A stretch of 64,000 nucleotides of DNA from Bythopirellula goksoeyrii (GTDB lineage Bacteria > Planctomycetota > Planctomycetia > Pirellulales > Lacipirellulaceae). Both the position numbers and the translations under genes were made by a program. The notes beneath the pieces were generated by a model. It ran no database searches, had not been told where the DNA came from, and saw nothing but the letters and a program-made list of their open reading frames with translations. The stretch is from assembly GCF_008065115.1 (NCBI RefSeq), contig NZ_CP042913.1, forward strand, positions 1,772,338 to 1,836,337. Direction: 5' to 3'. Positions 56,324-64,000 of the stretch are shown piece by piece (the first letter of the stretch is position 1; each line of letters starts with the position of its first letter).

Positions 56324-56761
56324 TTACTCGGATGTAAGTTCAAAGTCCTTTTCAAGGTGTTCAGCGGGTTCTATTAGAACTATTAAATTCGAACCCGTGT
56401 TGTATTGCGGTGGTATATACTGCTCATAGATTTCCAAAGAAACACCTTCGCTTTCCTTCAAGAATGCATTTTGTTCAGCTTTTTTGCCGGTCGCTCGATC
56501 GCCCGTAATTCGAACCAGATACTTACCTGGGACCAATCCGAACTCTTTTGGGATGGAATACTTGCCATCGACGATAATTCCGAATTCCATTTTTCCGCTT
56601 TCTCCCTGAACCGGTTCAAAAGAAACCTGTCCGTTGTTGACCGGTTCTTTGTCAAAGCTTACGTTCCCCGAGAGGGCAACTCGCTCCACTTGATTGCTGC
56701 AACCTATGTTTACAGAGCAAATTGCAATCAAGAAAATCGATAAGCGTCTAAATAAATACAT
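56324..56761 (-). CDS. Small lipoprotein, planctomycete DUF1559-associated
   Basis: About 145 residues from ATG 56761. The lipoprotein signal is LSIFLIAICSVNIGC with the lipobox Cys. The mature part looks like a small carboxypeptidase-regulatory-type beta-sandwich: VALSGNVSFDKEPVNNGQVSFEP and YSIPKEFGLVPGKYLVRITG. Similar short lipoproteins are common next to DUF1559 genes in planctomycetes, and here a DUF1559 gene lies just upstream on the same strand. The frame is open from 56812, which would overlap the DUF1559 stop. It is probably anchored in a membrane; function unknown. Confidence 0.75.
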   Translation of the reverse strand: MYLFRRLSIFLIAICSVNIGCSNQVERVALSGNVSFDKEPVNNGQVSFEPVQGESGKMEFGIIVDGKYSIPKEFGLVPGKYLVRITGDRATGKKAEQNAFLKESEGVSLEIYEQYIPPQYNTGSNLIVLIEPAEHLEKDFELTSE

Positions 56762-56808
56762 TCGTCTATTGTACTTGAGCCAGAAAGCCTCATGGAAAAA
56801 TCTTGGAC

Positions 56809-57861
56809 TCATTTCTGGTTGCTCAGGATCTCTCCGTTTGCCATGGTTGAAATCGCTCTCCAGATATCGATCGAAATGTCGTCATTCATAAATTCAACAT
56901 GTCCGTCGCAATATGCAACGTGTACACCACCGGGATGTGTACTCCGGGCAGGCTGTGTCCACGGACCTCTTGAGCCTCGTCGAAGTTCCGAGCAAGGTGC
57001 TGATGGATTGAGGATTCCTTGTTTGTCATCGCCTCCAGACTCATCAGCACACCACTCCAGCAGGTCTTGCGAACGTGCATTTGGCGAATTCTCGTGGGAA
57101 TAGACACAACTGCCTAAGAACAGGACCCCTCGAGAGTCCTCTCCCGGATATTGGCGACACTCGCCAAGCATAGCAGTATTGCTCAGACCGTCAGTGATCT
57201 CACTGAGTTTCGTGCCTTTATTCTTTTGCCCCCAAACCTTGCCAAAAGGCCCTCGCTTATCGATGCCACCACTTAGCTGCATATCAAAATCTCGGCGAGA
57301 ATTGTAATAATTCTCTGATGCCCGCTGCCACCATTGCCACCAACCTTGATTTGCCAAGTAGTTGCCATGGGCAAAGCACTCTGCTGCTCCCGTGTGAATG
57401 CCGCGCGGCTGATCCGAGGGGCATTGAAAGACATCGAGTTGGGTGTAGCTCCAGGGGGCAGCGTTCGGGCATGAGCCTCCGGCAAGTTCCCAGGGGCGAT
57501 AAGCAGAGATTGTGAAATCGATTTGCCCGAACATGCTTGCCTGTTCGAGAAAAGGCAGGATATAGGAGGCCCATGTGTGAAAGCTGTCTACATCTGTACC
57601 AGGGCCCCCACTTGGGCCTACGTCGACCGAAGTAAACCCCGATGGCAAACGGCTAAAACTGCTTTCGTGGTTCAAGCAGGCCAGCCCCAGATTCTTCAAA
57701 TTGTTTTGGCAGGTATTCCGTCGTGCGGCCTCACGTGCAGCCTGAATCGCAGGCAATAGCAGCGCTACCAGGACACCAATAATCGCAATCACGACCAATA
57801 GCTCTACTAGAGTGAAGCCTCTAGTATTCTTCTCGCGATATTTATCAATTAATCGATTCAT
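56809..57861 (-). CDS. DUF1559 prepilin-like protein with H-x9-DG ending
   Basis: About 350 residues from ATG 57861. The prepilin signal is NTRG|FTLVELLVVIAIIGVL with the classical Gly, followed by ALLLPAIQAAREAARRNTCQNNLKNLG, the hallmark of the planctomycete DUF1559 family. The end has the H-x9-DG motif (HPGGVHVAYCDGHVEFMND). Function in the cell is unknown; the family is expanded in this phylum and carries a type IV pilin-like N-terminus. A palindrome TTCAAGTACTTGAA lies 134 bases upstream (57995-58008). It is followed by a lipoprotein and a PEP-CTERM gene. Confidence 0.9.
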   Translation of the reverse strand: MNRLIDKYREKNTRGFTLVELLVVIAIIGVLVALLLPAIQAAREAARRNTCQNNLKNLGLACLNHESSFSRLPSGFTSVDVGPSGGPGTDVDSFHTWASYILPFLEQASMFGQIDFTISAYRPWELAGGSCPNAAPWSYTQLDVFQCPSDQPRGIHTGAAECFAHGNYLANQGWWQWWQRASENYYNSRRDFDMQLSGGIDKRGPFGKVWGQKNKGTKLSEITDGLSNTAMLGECRQYPGEDSRGVLFLGSCVYSHENSPNARSQDLLEWCADESGGDDKQGILNPSAPCSELRRGSRGPWTQPARSTHPGGVHVAYCDGHVEFMNDDISIDIWRAISTMANGEILSNQK

Positions 57862-58256
57862 ATGGGGGTGCGCCTCTTGAACCCTTCTAGTTCCTTGCTT
57901 CTCTCTATTCCTGAATGAAGAGTAGCGTTGCCGAATTCTTTTCAAATCAATTCAAATATGTAAACTCTTGATCGCCGGATAGGCAGGAACAGACTTCAAG
58001 TACTTGAATTCTCTGATAAGAGATTTAGGATTTGCCGCTCATCAACAGTAAGTAGGCTACGAAAGGAGTGAAAAGAATCTCCACAAGTGCCTACCATGTT
58101 AATCTTCATTGAGCACTACAAATTCGTCAATTGAAAATTGCCAACATAATTCTGCGATAATTTACACGTCTTAATTGTCGCAATAGCAAAAGTAGTCACT
58201 GACGGAGGTCATTCGATTGGATGGCATTGAGGACCGATTTGTCTTGGATAAGTGTC
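57862..58256. other. Intergenic region with CAAGTACTTG palindrome
   Basis: 395 bases between two leftward genes. TTCAAGTACTTGAA at 57995-58008 is a perfect 14-base palindrome; its 10-base core also occurs at 49412-49421. No gene or RNA element was seen. Confidence 0.45.
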
Positions 58257-59447
58257 CTAGTCTTTAACAGGCGTGGATTGAGAGCCTTTCGCTTCCGAGC
58301 GAATAACATCGGGTAGACATGGAGCAATCTTGGAATCTGCGGTCGTAAGATCGTATCCCAATAAGGCCGCTATGGTGGTTGCTACTTGGCCCTGTGAGAG
58401 ATTACATCCACTTTGAACTCCTGTGGCAGGCGTGTCTGGACCCAGTACGGCAATCCAGATTTGTTCGGATCCCGGGAGCTCCGCGCTGTGGTTTTTCCAG
58501 CCCTCGCGGCCATGGCCTCGACCGTGGTCGACCGTGACAACCAGCGAAGTTTTTCCGCGATAAACTGGCGAGTTTTGGGCGAATTCCCACAATTCCCGTA
58601 GATAATCGTCGCAGCGACGAGAAGACTCTAGATACAAGTCGTAGCGTCCCGAATGGCACCAATCGTCGGGTTCGTCCAGCGATAGGTAGAGTATTCGAGG
58701 GTGTTGCGACTGCAAGTATTCCATCGCGCCGGCGAAGGTCAGATTGTCGAAACGCGCGTACTCCCACAAATGAGGTGTTTCGCGAACAGATCGATTGAGA
58801 AATTCGCGGCGTTCCGAATTCTCGACGTGATCAAACTCTTGCCAGCCTGCGTTCACATATATCCCACTGCGTGGGGCATTGATGATATAGGGAACAACAT
58901 CCCACGATGCGAAGGAGGCGACCTTACCAGAGAAGTCAGGCTTTTCGTGGAGCCACTCGAGCACTGTTTTGTTCTTGTTGTTAACCTTGTCGTTCGAGGC
59001 AATCGACTTGTCGGGAAATCCACACAAGAGTTCTTGATAGCCTGGGTAGGAGAAGTATTTACCATTCTCAACCAAGACCTGGCAGTCATCCAATGCTGAA
59101 CCATAGAGCTGCCCCTCCTTCGCGACAACGCTCCAGATAAAGGGCATCAGTCGCTCACGGCGCACGAGCGGGTCCTCATGCCAATAGGTTTCGCGAATTC
59201 TTGGAGGGTTGTAGACTCCTCCGATCTCTTTGTCGATGAGACGATTGTCTGCGCCAGTAAACAGTTCCTCCGGGCGCATGCCGTCGATCGTGACAAGCAG
59301 CACGTATTGGGTTTGCTGTTCATCAGCAGCGCACGAACAACATGCCACACTAGGCCAGATAAGGATGGAAACTAGCACGGCAACTAGACGACTCAGCAGT
59401 GATATACGAAGCAAGCAAGCCCTCATCTTCTTGGCCAGTCCGATCAT
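58257..59447 (-). CDS. Secreted alkaline-phosphatase-superfamily hydrolase
   Basis: A 396-residue protein with an N-terminal signal (LVAVLVSILIWPSVACCSC). The alkaline-phosphatase/sulfatase/phosphodiesterase superfamily fold is indicated by LLVTIDGMRPEELFTG (first metal Asp), KYFSYPGYQELLCGF where a Ser, Thr or Tyr could be the nucleophile, LYLSLDEPDDWCHSGRYD and VVTVDHGRGHG (metal Asp-His). The substrate, a phosphate or sulfate ester, cannot be named. Its start overlaps the stop of the XylR-like gene by 4 bases (ATGA), so it is co-expressed with that regulator. Confidence 0.8.
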   Translation of the reverse strand: MIGLAKKMRACLLRISLLSRLVAVLVSILIWPSVACCSCAADEQQTQYVLLVTIDGMRPEELFTGADNRLIDKEIGGVYNPPRIRETYWHEDPLVRRERLMPFIWSVVAKEGQLYGSALDDCQVLVENGKYFSYPGYQELLCGFPDKSIASNDKVNNKNKTVLEWLHEKPDFSGKVASFASWDVVPYIINAPRSGIYVNAGWQEFDHVENSERREFLNRSVRETPHLWEYARFDNLTFAGAMEYLQSQHPRILYLSLDEPDDWCHSGRYDLYLESSRRCDDYLRELWEFAQNSPVYRGKTSLVVTVDHGRGHGREGWKNHSAELPGSEQIWIAVLGPDTPATGVQSGCNLSQGQVATTIAALLGYDLTTADSKIAPCLPDVIRSEAKGSQSTPVKD

Positions 59448-60616
59448 ACTCTGTTTCCTCTCGATAGCTTGTTTTCTTTTCGATAGGCCCGTGGCGACAG
59501 ATGCATATGACGCTTGAATGCCGCAGAGAAATAGTCGGGATTCGAAAAGCCTGTGCGGGCAGTGATCTCTGAAAGTGTCAAATTGGTTTCGCGCAACAGG
59601 CGGCAGGCGCGGTCGATGCGAATGCGGACGATCTCAGCGTGGGGAGTCCGTCGCACGAGCTTTTGAAATCGATGTTCCAGCATTCTTCGCGACAAGGGGA
59701 CCGCCTTGAGCACGTCTGCCACTGTTATTCCCGTACAGGCATTTTCTCGAATAAATCGCAAGGCGGTGACGATATCCTCGTCATCGATTGCATAAACATC
59801 GCTCGACTGTCGTTCAGCAATCCCCGAAGGGGGAACGAGTATCGCCTCTTCCGAGAGCCTTTCGCCACGCATCATGTGATCAAGTAACTGAGCAGCCTCA
59901 TAGCCAGTTCGATGAGTATCGGGGATCACACTCGAAAGGGGGGGCGTGCAGAGTCGGCACAGACGCACGTCGTTGTCGACCCCGATTACCGCCACTTGCT
60001 CAGGCACGGCAATCTCCAGCTCTCGGCAGATGTCTAGGAGTTGCTGGCCAGCGAAATCGTAGCACGCCATGACGCCGATTGGCTTGGGAAGACTTTCCAC
60101 CCAGGCTTTCAAGCGTTTGCGCTCTTTGGTCCAGGAGAAACCTTTTTCATGAACAGGACTGCTTGAAAACTCGAAGCACTCAAAGTTCGAATTTTCTGCC
60201 AATGCTTTGAATTCATCCTGACGCCAACGCGACCAATTGAACTCTGGCTTACCGAGAAATGCGAACTTCTCGAATCCTCGGTCGACTAGGTGCTGGGCAG
60301 CCATGCGAGCAATCAGGCGGTCGTCCGTTTCCACCCAAGGGATGTTCTTTACTAAGCGTGCCGCACTCACATCTACCATCGGGATGTGGGTGCGGCGCAC
60401 CATCGAGGCAATCGCTTCGGTTTCAATGCGGGCGATGATGCCATCCCCCTTCCAGTTCTTAAGCCAGCCCGGCGGAACTGCACCTCGGTCCTGCTCACCC
60501 ACATATATGGACCACAGCTCGTGTTCCCGCTGGTAGGCAATGATTCCGTCTAGTAACCCTCGCGCATATGCGTTGGAAGTTTCAATCAGCAAGGCTACTG
60601 AGCGTCGTTCAGTCAT
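59444..60616 (-). CDS. XylR-type AraC family transcriptional regulator
   Basis: The 390-residue product has a LacI-like periplasmic-binding sensor domain (residues about 5-270: VALLIETSNAYARGLLDGI, GDGIIARIETEAIA, IPMVDVSAARL) and a C-terminal AraC helix-turn-helix pair (VADVLKAVPLSRRMLEHRFQK and TLSEITARTGFSNPDYFSAAFKRH). This layout is that of XylR-type sugar-responsive activators. It is upstream of and coupled to the phosphatase-superfamily gene, and divergent from a Gfo/Idh/MocA gene. It probably controls both sides in response to a sugar or glycoside, which is inferred from family and position. Confidence 0.87.
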   Translation of the reverse strand: MTERRSVALLIETSNAYARGLLDGIIAYQREHELWSIYVGEQDRGAVPPGWLKNWKGDGIIARIETEAIASMVRRTHIPMVDVSAARLVKNIPWVETDDRLIARMAAQHLVDRGFEKFAFLGKPEFNWSRWRQDEFKALAENSNFECFEFSSSPVHEKGFSWTKERKRLKAWVESLPKPIGVMACYDFAGQQLLDICRELEIAVPEQVAVIGVDNDVRLCRLCTPPLSSVIPDTHRTGYEAAQLLDHMMRGERLSEEAILVPPSGIAERQSSDVYAIDDEDIVTALRFIRENACTGITVADVLKAVPLSRRMLEHRFQKLVRRTPHAEIVRIRIDRACRLLRETNLTLSEITARTGFSNPDYFSAAFKRHMHLSPRAYRKENKLSRGNRV

Positions 60617-60690
60617 TTCGGTAGATTAGATGGTCAGAATTAGGTGTGAATAGGAAGCGGATTCAAGTCCAAAGTATCCTTGTAATAAAT

Positions 60691-60698
60691 CACATGTG
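60691..60698. promoter_or_regulatory. Possible operator palindrome between xylR-like and oxidoreductase genes
   Basis: CACATGTG, a perfect eight-base palindrome inside an AT-rich partly symmetrical stretch (ATAAATCACATGTGTTAT), centred in the 246-base divergent gap. A binding site for the XylR-like regulator or a promoter element is possible. Confidence 0.3.
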
Positions 60699-60862
60699 TT
60701 ATGCGCTATTAAACATTCTCTATCAACCTTGGCTAGATAAAATGAAGCATGGGTGAAGAAGATTCTCCACTCGATAACCTATTCGACAGGAAGAGGCAGG
60801 CCGCGTACTGCTCGGGCCTCCTTTCTGCGCAGACAAACACAGATCCAGAAAGACAAAGTGTG

Positions 60863-62068
60863 ATGAAAAGTGCACGTCCATTGCGAGCTGCCTTGGTAGG
60901 CTTGGGTTTCGGAGCGGAGTTTATCCCCATCTACCAAAAGCACCCGCTCGTTGAACTCATTGCCATCAGCCGGCGCGACGAGCACGAATTAAATAAGATC
61001 GGCGATGCCTTTCAGATCGAAAACCGATATACCAAGTTCGAAGATGTCTTGGCGAACCCTGACATCGATTTCGTACATATCAACAGCCCGATTGGCGACC
61101 ACGGATGGATGAGCATTGCCGCATTGGAGGCGGGGAAGCATGTGATGTGTACCGTCCCGATGGCCACGACGGTCGCCGAGTGTGAGAAGATTTGCCAACT
61201 CGTTTCCGATACCGGCCTGAAGTACATGATGGCCGAAACGGTGGTCTACAGCCGCGAGTTTCTGTTCATCAAAGAACTCTACGAAAAAGGTGAGTTCGGC
61301 CGTATCCAATATTTGCAGGCCTCACATCCTCAAGACATGGATGGTTGGCCAGAGTATTGGGAAAGCATGATCCCGATGCATTATGCGACGCATGTAGTTA
61401 GTCCCGTGTTGGGCCTGATGGATAGCAAGGCCGAGTTGGTCTCCTGCTTTGGTTCCGGCCGCGTGCGTCAGGACATCCAGGAAAAGAGTGGCTCTCCGTT
61501 TGCAGTCGAATCCTGCCACATCAAGGTTGCCGAGAGCGATGTTACCGCACATGTTTGGCGATTCTTGTACGACACGGCACGTCAGTACCGCGAGAGTTTC
61601 GATGTGTACGGCTCGAAGAAATCCTTTGAGTGGTCGCTTGTTGAAGGTGAATCGCACGTCATGCATACCGCGAAGCGACCCGAAGCGGAAATCGCAGAGA
61701 AGGTGGAAATTCCCGACTTTGCGCATCGTCTTCCAGAACCGATTCAACCGTTTACCCGGTCCATCGTCGATGCCGAGCATCTTTCCTTCTTGCAAGGTGG
61801 CGGGCACGGTGGTTCCCATCCCCACCTGATTCATGAATTTGTTGACTCGCTACAATCAGATCGTGATCCCTGGCCCAATGCGGCGACCAGTGCCAACTGG
61901 ACTTGCGTCGGGATTCTGGCCCATGAATCGGCCATGAATGGTGGAGAGGCGCGGAGCCTGCCAGAATTCACCCGCGACAGTAAAACTCGCGTTGATGCTG
62001 TTGAAAATGGCGTCCGTCCGCCAGTCCACGCTCGAAAGACTGCCGCAGCACCTCAGGCGGCATCGTAG
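60863..62068 (+). CDS. Gfo/Idh/MocA family oxidoreductase
   Basis: About 401 residues from ATG 60863; the frame is open from 60749. The N-terminal NAD(P)-binding fold is LRAALVGLGFGAEFIPIYQ with ISRRDEHELNKIGDAF. The usual EKP motif after AGKHV is changed: the sequence is AGKHVMCTVPMATTVAECE, so the conserved Lys is missing. The C-terminal half contains LQASHPQDMDGWPEYWESM and MHYATHVVSPVLGLMD with possible active-site His. Family members oxidise or reduce sugars and inositols. It is divergent from the XylR-like regulator and followed 36 bases later by a secreted FG-GAP gene. Confidence 0.85.
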   Translation: MKSARPLRAALVGLGFGAEFIPIYQKHPLVELIAISRRDEHELNKIGDAFQIENRYTKFEDVLANPDIDFVHINSPIGDHGWMSIAALEAGKHVMCTVPMATTVAECEKICQLVSDTGLKYMMAETVVYSREFLFIKELYEKGEFGRIQYLQASHPQDMDGWPEYWESMIPMHYATHVVSPVLGLMDSKAELVSCFGSGRVRQDIQEKSGSPFAVESCHIKVAESDVTAHVWRFLYDTARQYRESFDVYGSKKSFEWSLVEGESHVMHTAKRPEAEIAEKVEIPDFAHRLPEPIQPFTRSIVDAEHLSFLQGGGHGGSHPHLIHEFVDSLQSDRDPWPNAATSANWTCVGILAHESAMNGGEARSLPEFTRDSKTRVDAVENGVRPPVHARKTAAAPQAAS

Positions 62069-62104
62069 CCAGGGTCGTTGCTCCCTAGTCAGAACAGTGG
62101 AATA

Positions 62105-64000
62105 ATGGATCTCGCTATGGCTGTCTTGAAACGATCTCTGGTTCTGTTCGCCTTCTTGTTTGCGTTGCACTCGACCGGAAATGCAGCTGTCGCGAAGGAA
62201 TCGCCATCATTTAAGCGACTCCAACTGACGGATCAGTTTTTCTCAGAAGGGGCAACTGCTGCCGATATCAATCGCGATGGAATCGCAGATATCATTTCCG
62301 GCCCGTACTGGTATGCTGGGCCAGAATTCACTGAGCGATTCGAATACTATCCACCCAAAGCGTTTGATATAGCCAACTATTCCGACAATTTCTTTGCCTT
62401 TTCCTACGACTTTAACGGCGATAGCTGGAACGACATCCTGATCATTGGTTTCCCCGGTGCGGAAACTTTTTGGTATGAAAACCCGCAAGGCAAGTCAGGA
62501 CACTGGAAGCGTTATCTAGTGTGGGCAGCCACAGATAACGAATCACCTACTTTTGGGGACGTCAATGGCGATGGTATTCCAGAACTTGTGTGCATGACTG
62601 GTGGCCAGTTCGGTTTCGCTGAGATCCCGACCGACGATCCGACCCAACTTTGGCAGTTTCGTGCGGTCTCACCGAAACGCGAATACGAAAGGTTTTCCCA
62701 CGGTCTGGGTGTTGGAGACATCAACGGAGATGGCCGGATGGACCTCTTGGAAAAGCAAGGTTGGTGGGAGCAACCGTCGCAGTCTGACGCCGAAGAATGG
62801 GACTTCCACGAAGTCCATTTCTCTGGACCCGGTGGTTCGCAAATGTTCGCCTATGACGTCGACGACGATGGTGACAACGACATTGTGACAGCCAAAGCGG
62901 CCCATGCCTATGGTCTCGCTTGGTTCGAAAATCTTGGCAACGGAAATTCGGATGAAATCAAGTTCCAAGAGCATTTGATTATGGGTGAACGACCGGCTGA
63001 GAGCGACCATGGGGTCACATTCTCACAGCTTCATGCGATTGCTCTGGCCGACATGGATCGCGACGGCGACTTGGACATAGTCACAGGCAAACGATTCTGG
63101 GCTCATGGCGGTCACGACCCTGGTGGACATGACCCTGCTGTACTGTACTGGTTTGAAACAGTACGCGGCGAGGATGGCGTGAACTTCGTTCCTCATCGAA
63201 TCGACAACAACTCTGGTGTTGGTACCCAAGTAGTAGTCACGGACATCAACGAGGATGAGCTTCCAGATATCGTAGTTGGCAATAAGAAGGGAACGTTTGT
63301 TTCGGTCCAAACATCCTCTGAAAATGAGAAGGATTCCGACGGCGGCCTGGTAAGCAATGAAAGCGAAGAGGTTGATTCTCCAAGTGAAGCGCAGGCTGGT
63401 GAATCTGAGAACGTATTTCTCGCTACCGCAGACGATGGTCGCGTGCTAAATCTTGACTTTGAGACAGGCGATCTGTCGGATTGGACCGCCGAGGGCAATG
63501 CGTTTCATGATCAGCCTGTCGAGGGAGATACGGTTCATATGCGACGGCCAGAGATGGTCAGCGGACATGATGGCGATTATTGGTTGGGCACCTACGAAAC
63601 TGGCCAAGATCGCACGCAGGGTTCCCTGACCTCAGTGCCCTTCAAAGTGACTCACCCCTACGCGAGCTTTTTAGTTGGCGGAGGTGGCGGGAAGGCGCTG
63701 GGTGTTCAAGTCGTGCGAGCTTCTGACAATGAAGTGCTCCACCATGTAAGTGGTCGCAACGCCGAGGAAATGCGACCCGTGGTCGTGGACCTGAGCAAGA
63801 ACCTAGGAGAGAAGGTTTTCTTGCGGGTAATAGATCGAGCCGTTGTGGGATGGGGGCACGTCAATTTCGATCACTTCCGACTCCATGATCAGGAGCCAGA
63901 ATTCCCCGAATCAACGAATACCGAGCGATTGCCCGACGCGTACCCCTATGCTGGACTCCCCGGCGAAAAGGCCGTCGAGGTCATGGAGCTACCCGAAGGG
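62105..64000 (+). CDS. Secreted FG-GAP/VCBS repeat protein (C-terminal part outside window)
   Basis: The frame from ATG 62105 (or 62117) is open to the edge, 632 codons. Signal peptide: LVLFAFLFALHSTGNAAVA. Repeated FG-GAP/VCBS calcium-type loops cover about 45-390: ADINRDGIADIISG, DFNGDSWNDILIIG, DVNGDGIPELVCMTG, DINGDGRMDLLEKQ, DVDDDGDNDIVTA, DMDRDGDLDIVTG and DINEDELPDIVVG. A beta-sandwich segment follows (LNLDFETGDLSDWTAEGNA). The last visible residues, GEKAVEVMELPEG, look like the start of a PVC-type glucose/sorbosone-dehydrogenase-like domain with a C-terminal cytochrome; that continuation is predicted, not seen. Probably part of the same unit as the oxidoreductase. Confidence 0.85.
   Translation, partial: MDLAMAVLKRSLVLFAFLFALHSTGNAAVAKESPSFKRLQLTDQFFSEGATAADINRDGIADIISGPYWYAGPEFTERFEYYPPKAFDIANYSDNFFAFSYDFNGDSWNDILIIGFPGAETFWYENPQGKSGHWKRYLVWAATDNESPTFGDVNGDGIPELVCMTGGQFGFAEIPTDDPTQLWQFRAVSPKREYERFSHGLGVGDINGDGRMDLLEKQGWWEQPSQSDAEEWDFHEVHFSGPGGSQMFAYDVDDDGDNDIVTAKAAHAYGLAWFENLGNGNSDEIKFQEHLIMGERPAESDHGVTFSQLHAIALADMDRDGDLDIVTGKRFWAHGGHDPGGHDPAVLYWFETVRGEDGVNFVPHRIDNNSGVGTQVVVTDINEDELPDIVVGNKKGTFVSVQTSSENEKDSDGGLVSNESEEVDSPSEAQAGESENVFLATADDGRVLNLDFETGDLSDWTAEGNAFHDQPVEGDTVHMRRPEMVSGHDGDYWLGTYETGQDRTQGSLTSVPFKVTHPYASFLVGGGGGKALGVQVVRASDNEVLHHVSGRNAEEMRPVVVDLSKNLGEKVFLRVIDRAVVGWGHVNFDHFRLHDQEPEFPESTNTERLPDAYPYAGLPGEKAVEVMELPEG

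Overview
The window looks like chromosomal DNA from a planctomycete, most likely order Pirellulales. This is inferred from family content: PEP-CTERM proteins, dockerin-like stretches ending in FLIWQRG, a DUF1559 protein with the H-x9-DG ending, an LEPR-XLL type surface protein, a secreted FG-GAP protein running into a probable PVC-type dehydrogenase, and acidic low-complexity tails. Genes are spread over both strands in short operons. No prophage, insertion sequence or CRISPR array was seen.

Bases 1-14244 hold a pseudopilin and signalling region. A leftward unit encodes a GspG-like pseudopilin, a single-domain response regulator and a membrane histidine kinase (cut by the window edge). A divergent rightward unit encodes an HD-GYP phosphodiesterase followed by four minor-pseudopilin-like proteins. 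Beyond a strong terminator lie a surface protein, a membrane diguanylate cyclase, a secreted protein and a GspE/PilB ATPase with an N-terminal GYF_2 domain. Together they suggest a c-di-GMP-linked secretion or pilus machine whose secretin and inner-membrane platform are elsewhere. A related ExeA/GspA-like ATPase is at 39.9-41.4 kb.

Bases 14253-17767 hold a VWA protein, a PP2C phosphatase and a divergent kinase in one leftward operon, resembling the yegL-yegK-yegI (TerY-phosphatase-kinase) triad. From 18 to 48 kb the genes are mostly housekeeping: lpxA, rsmG, truB, ftsK (very acidic), an SPFH protein, cimA, valS (with an AT-richer insertion), a PHP protein, acs, pfk, a GT2 enzyme, trpF, ahcY, a possible toxin-antitoxin pair, a DUF1015 protein, three parS sites with parA-parB, and tRNA-Pro. 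Two families of inverted repeats occur between these genes, two copies each. One copy pair of the first family shows a compensating base change.

From 48 to 64 kb the genes encode mainly secreted proteins: two convergent paralogous metallophosphoesterases with dockerin-like and sorting C-termini, two further PEP-CTERM proteins, a DUF1559 protein with a small lipoprotein, an alkaline-phosphatase-superfamily enzyme co-transcribed with a XylR-type regulator, and a divergent Gfo/Idh/MocA oxidoreductase followed by the FG-GAP protein cut by the right edge. This part looks like a polymer-degrading or surface-associated locus, but the substrate cannot be read from the sequence.
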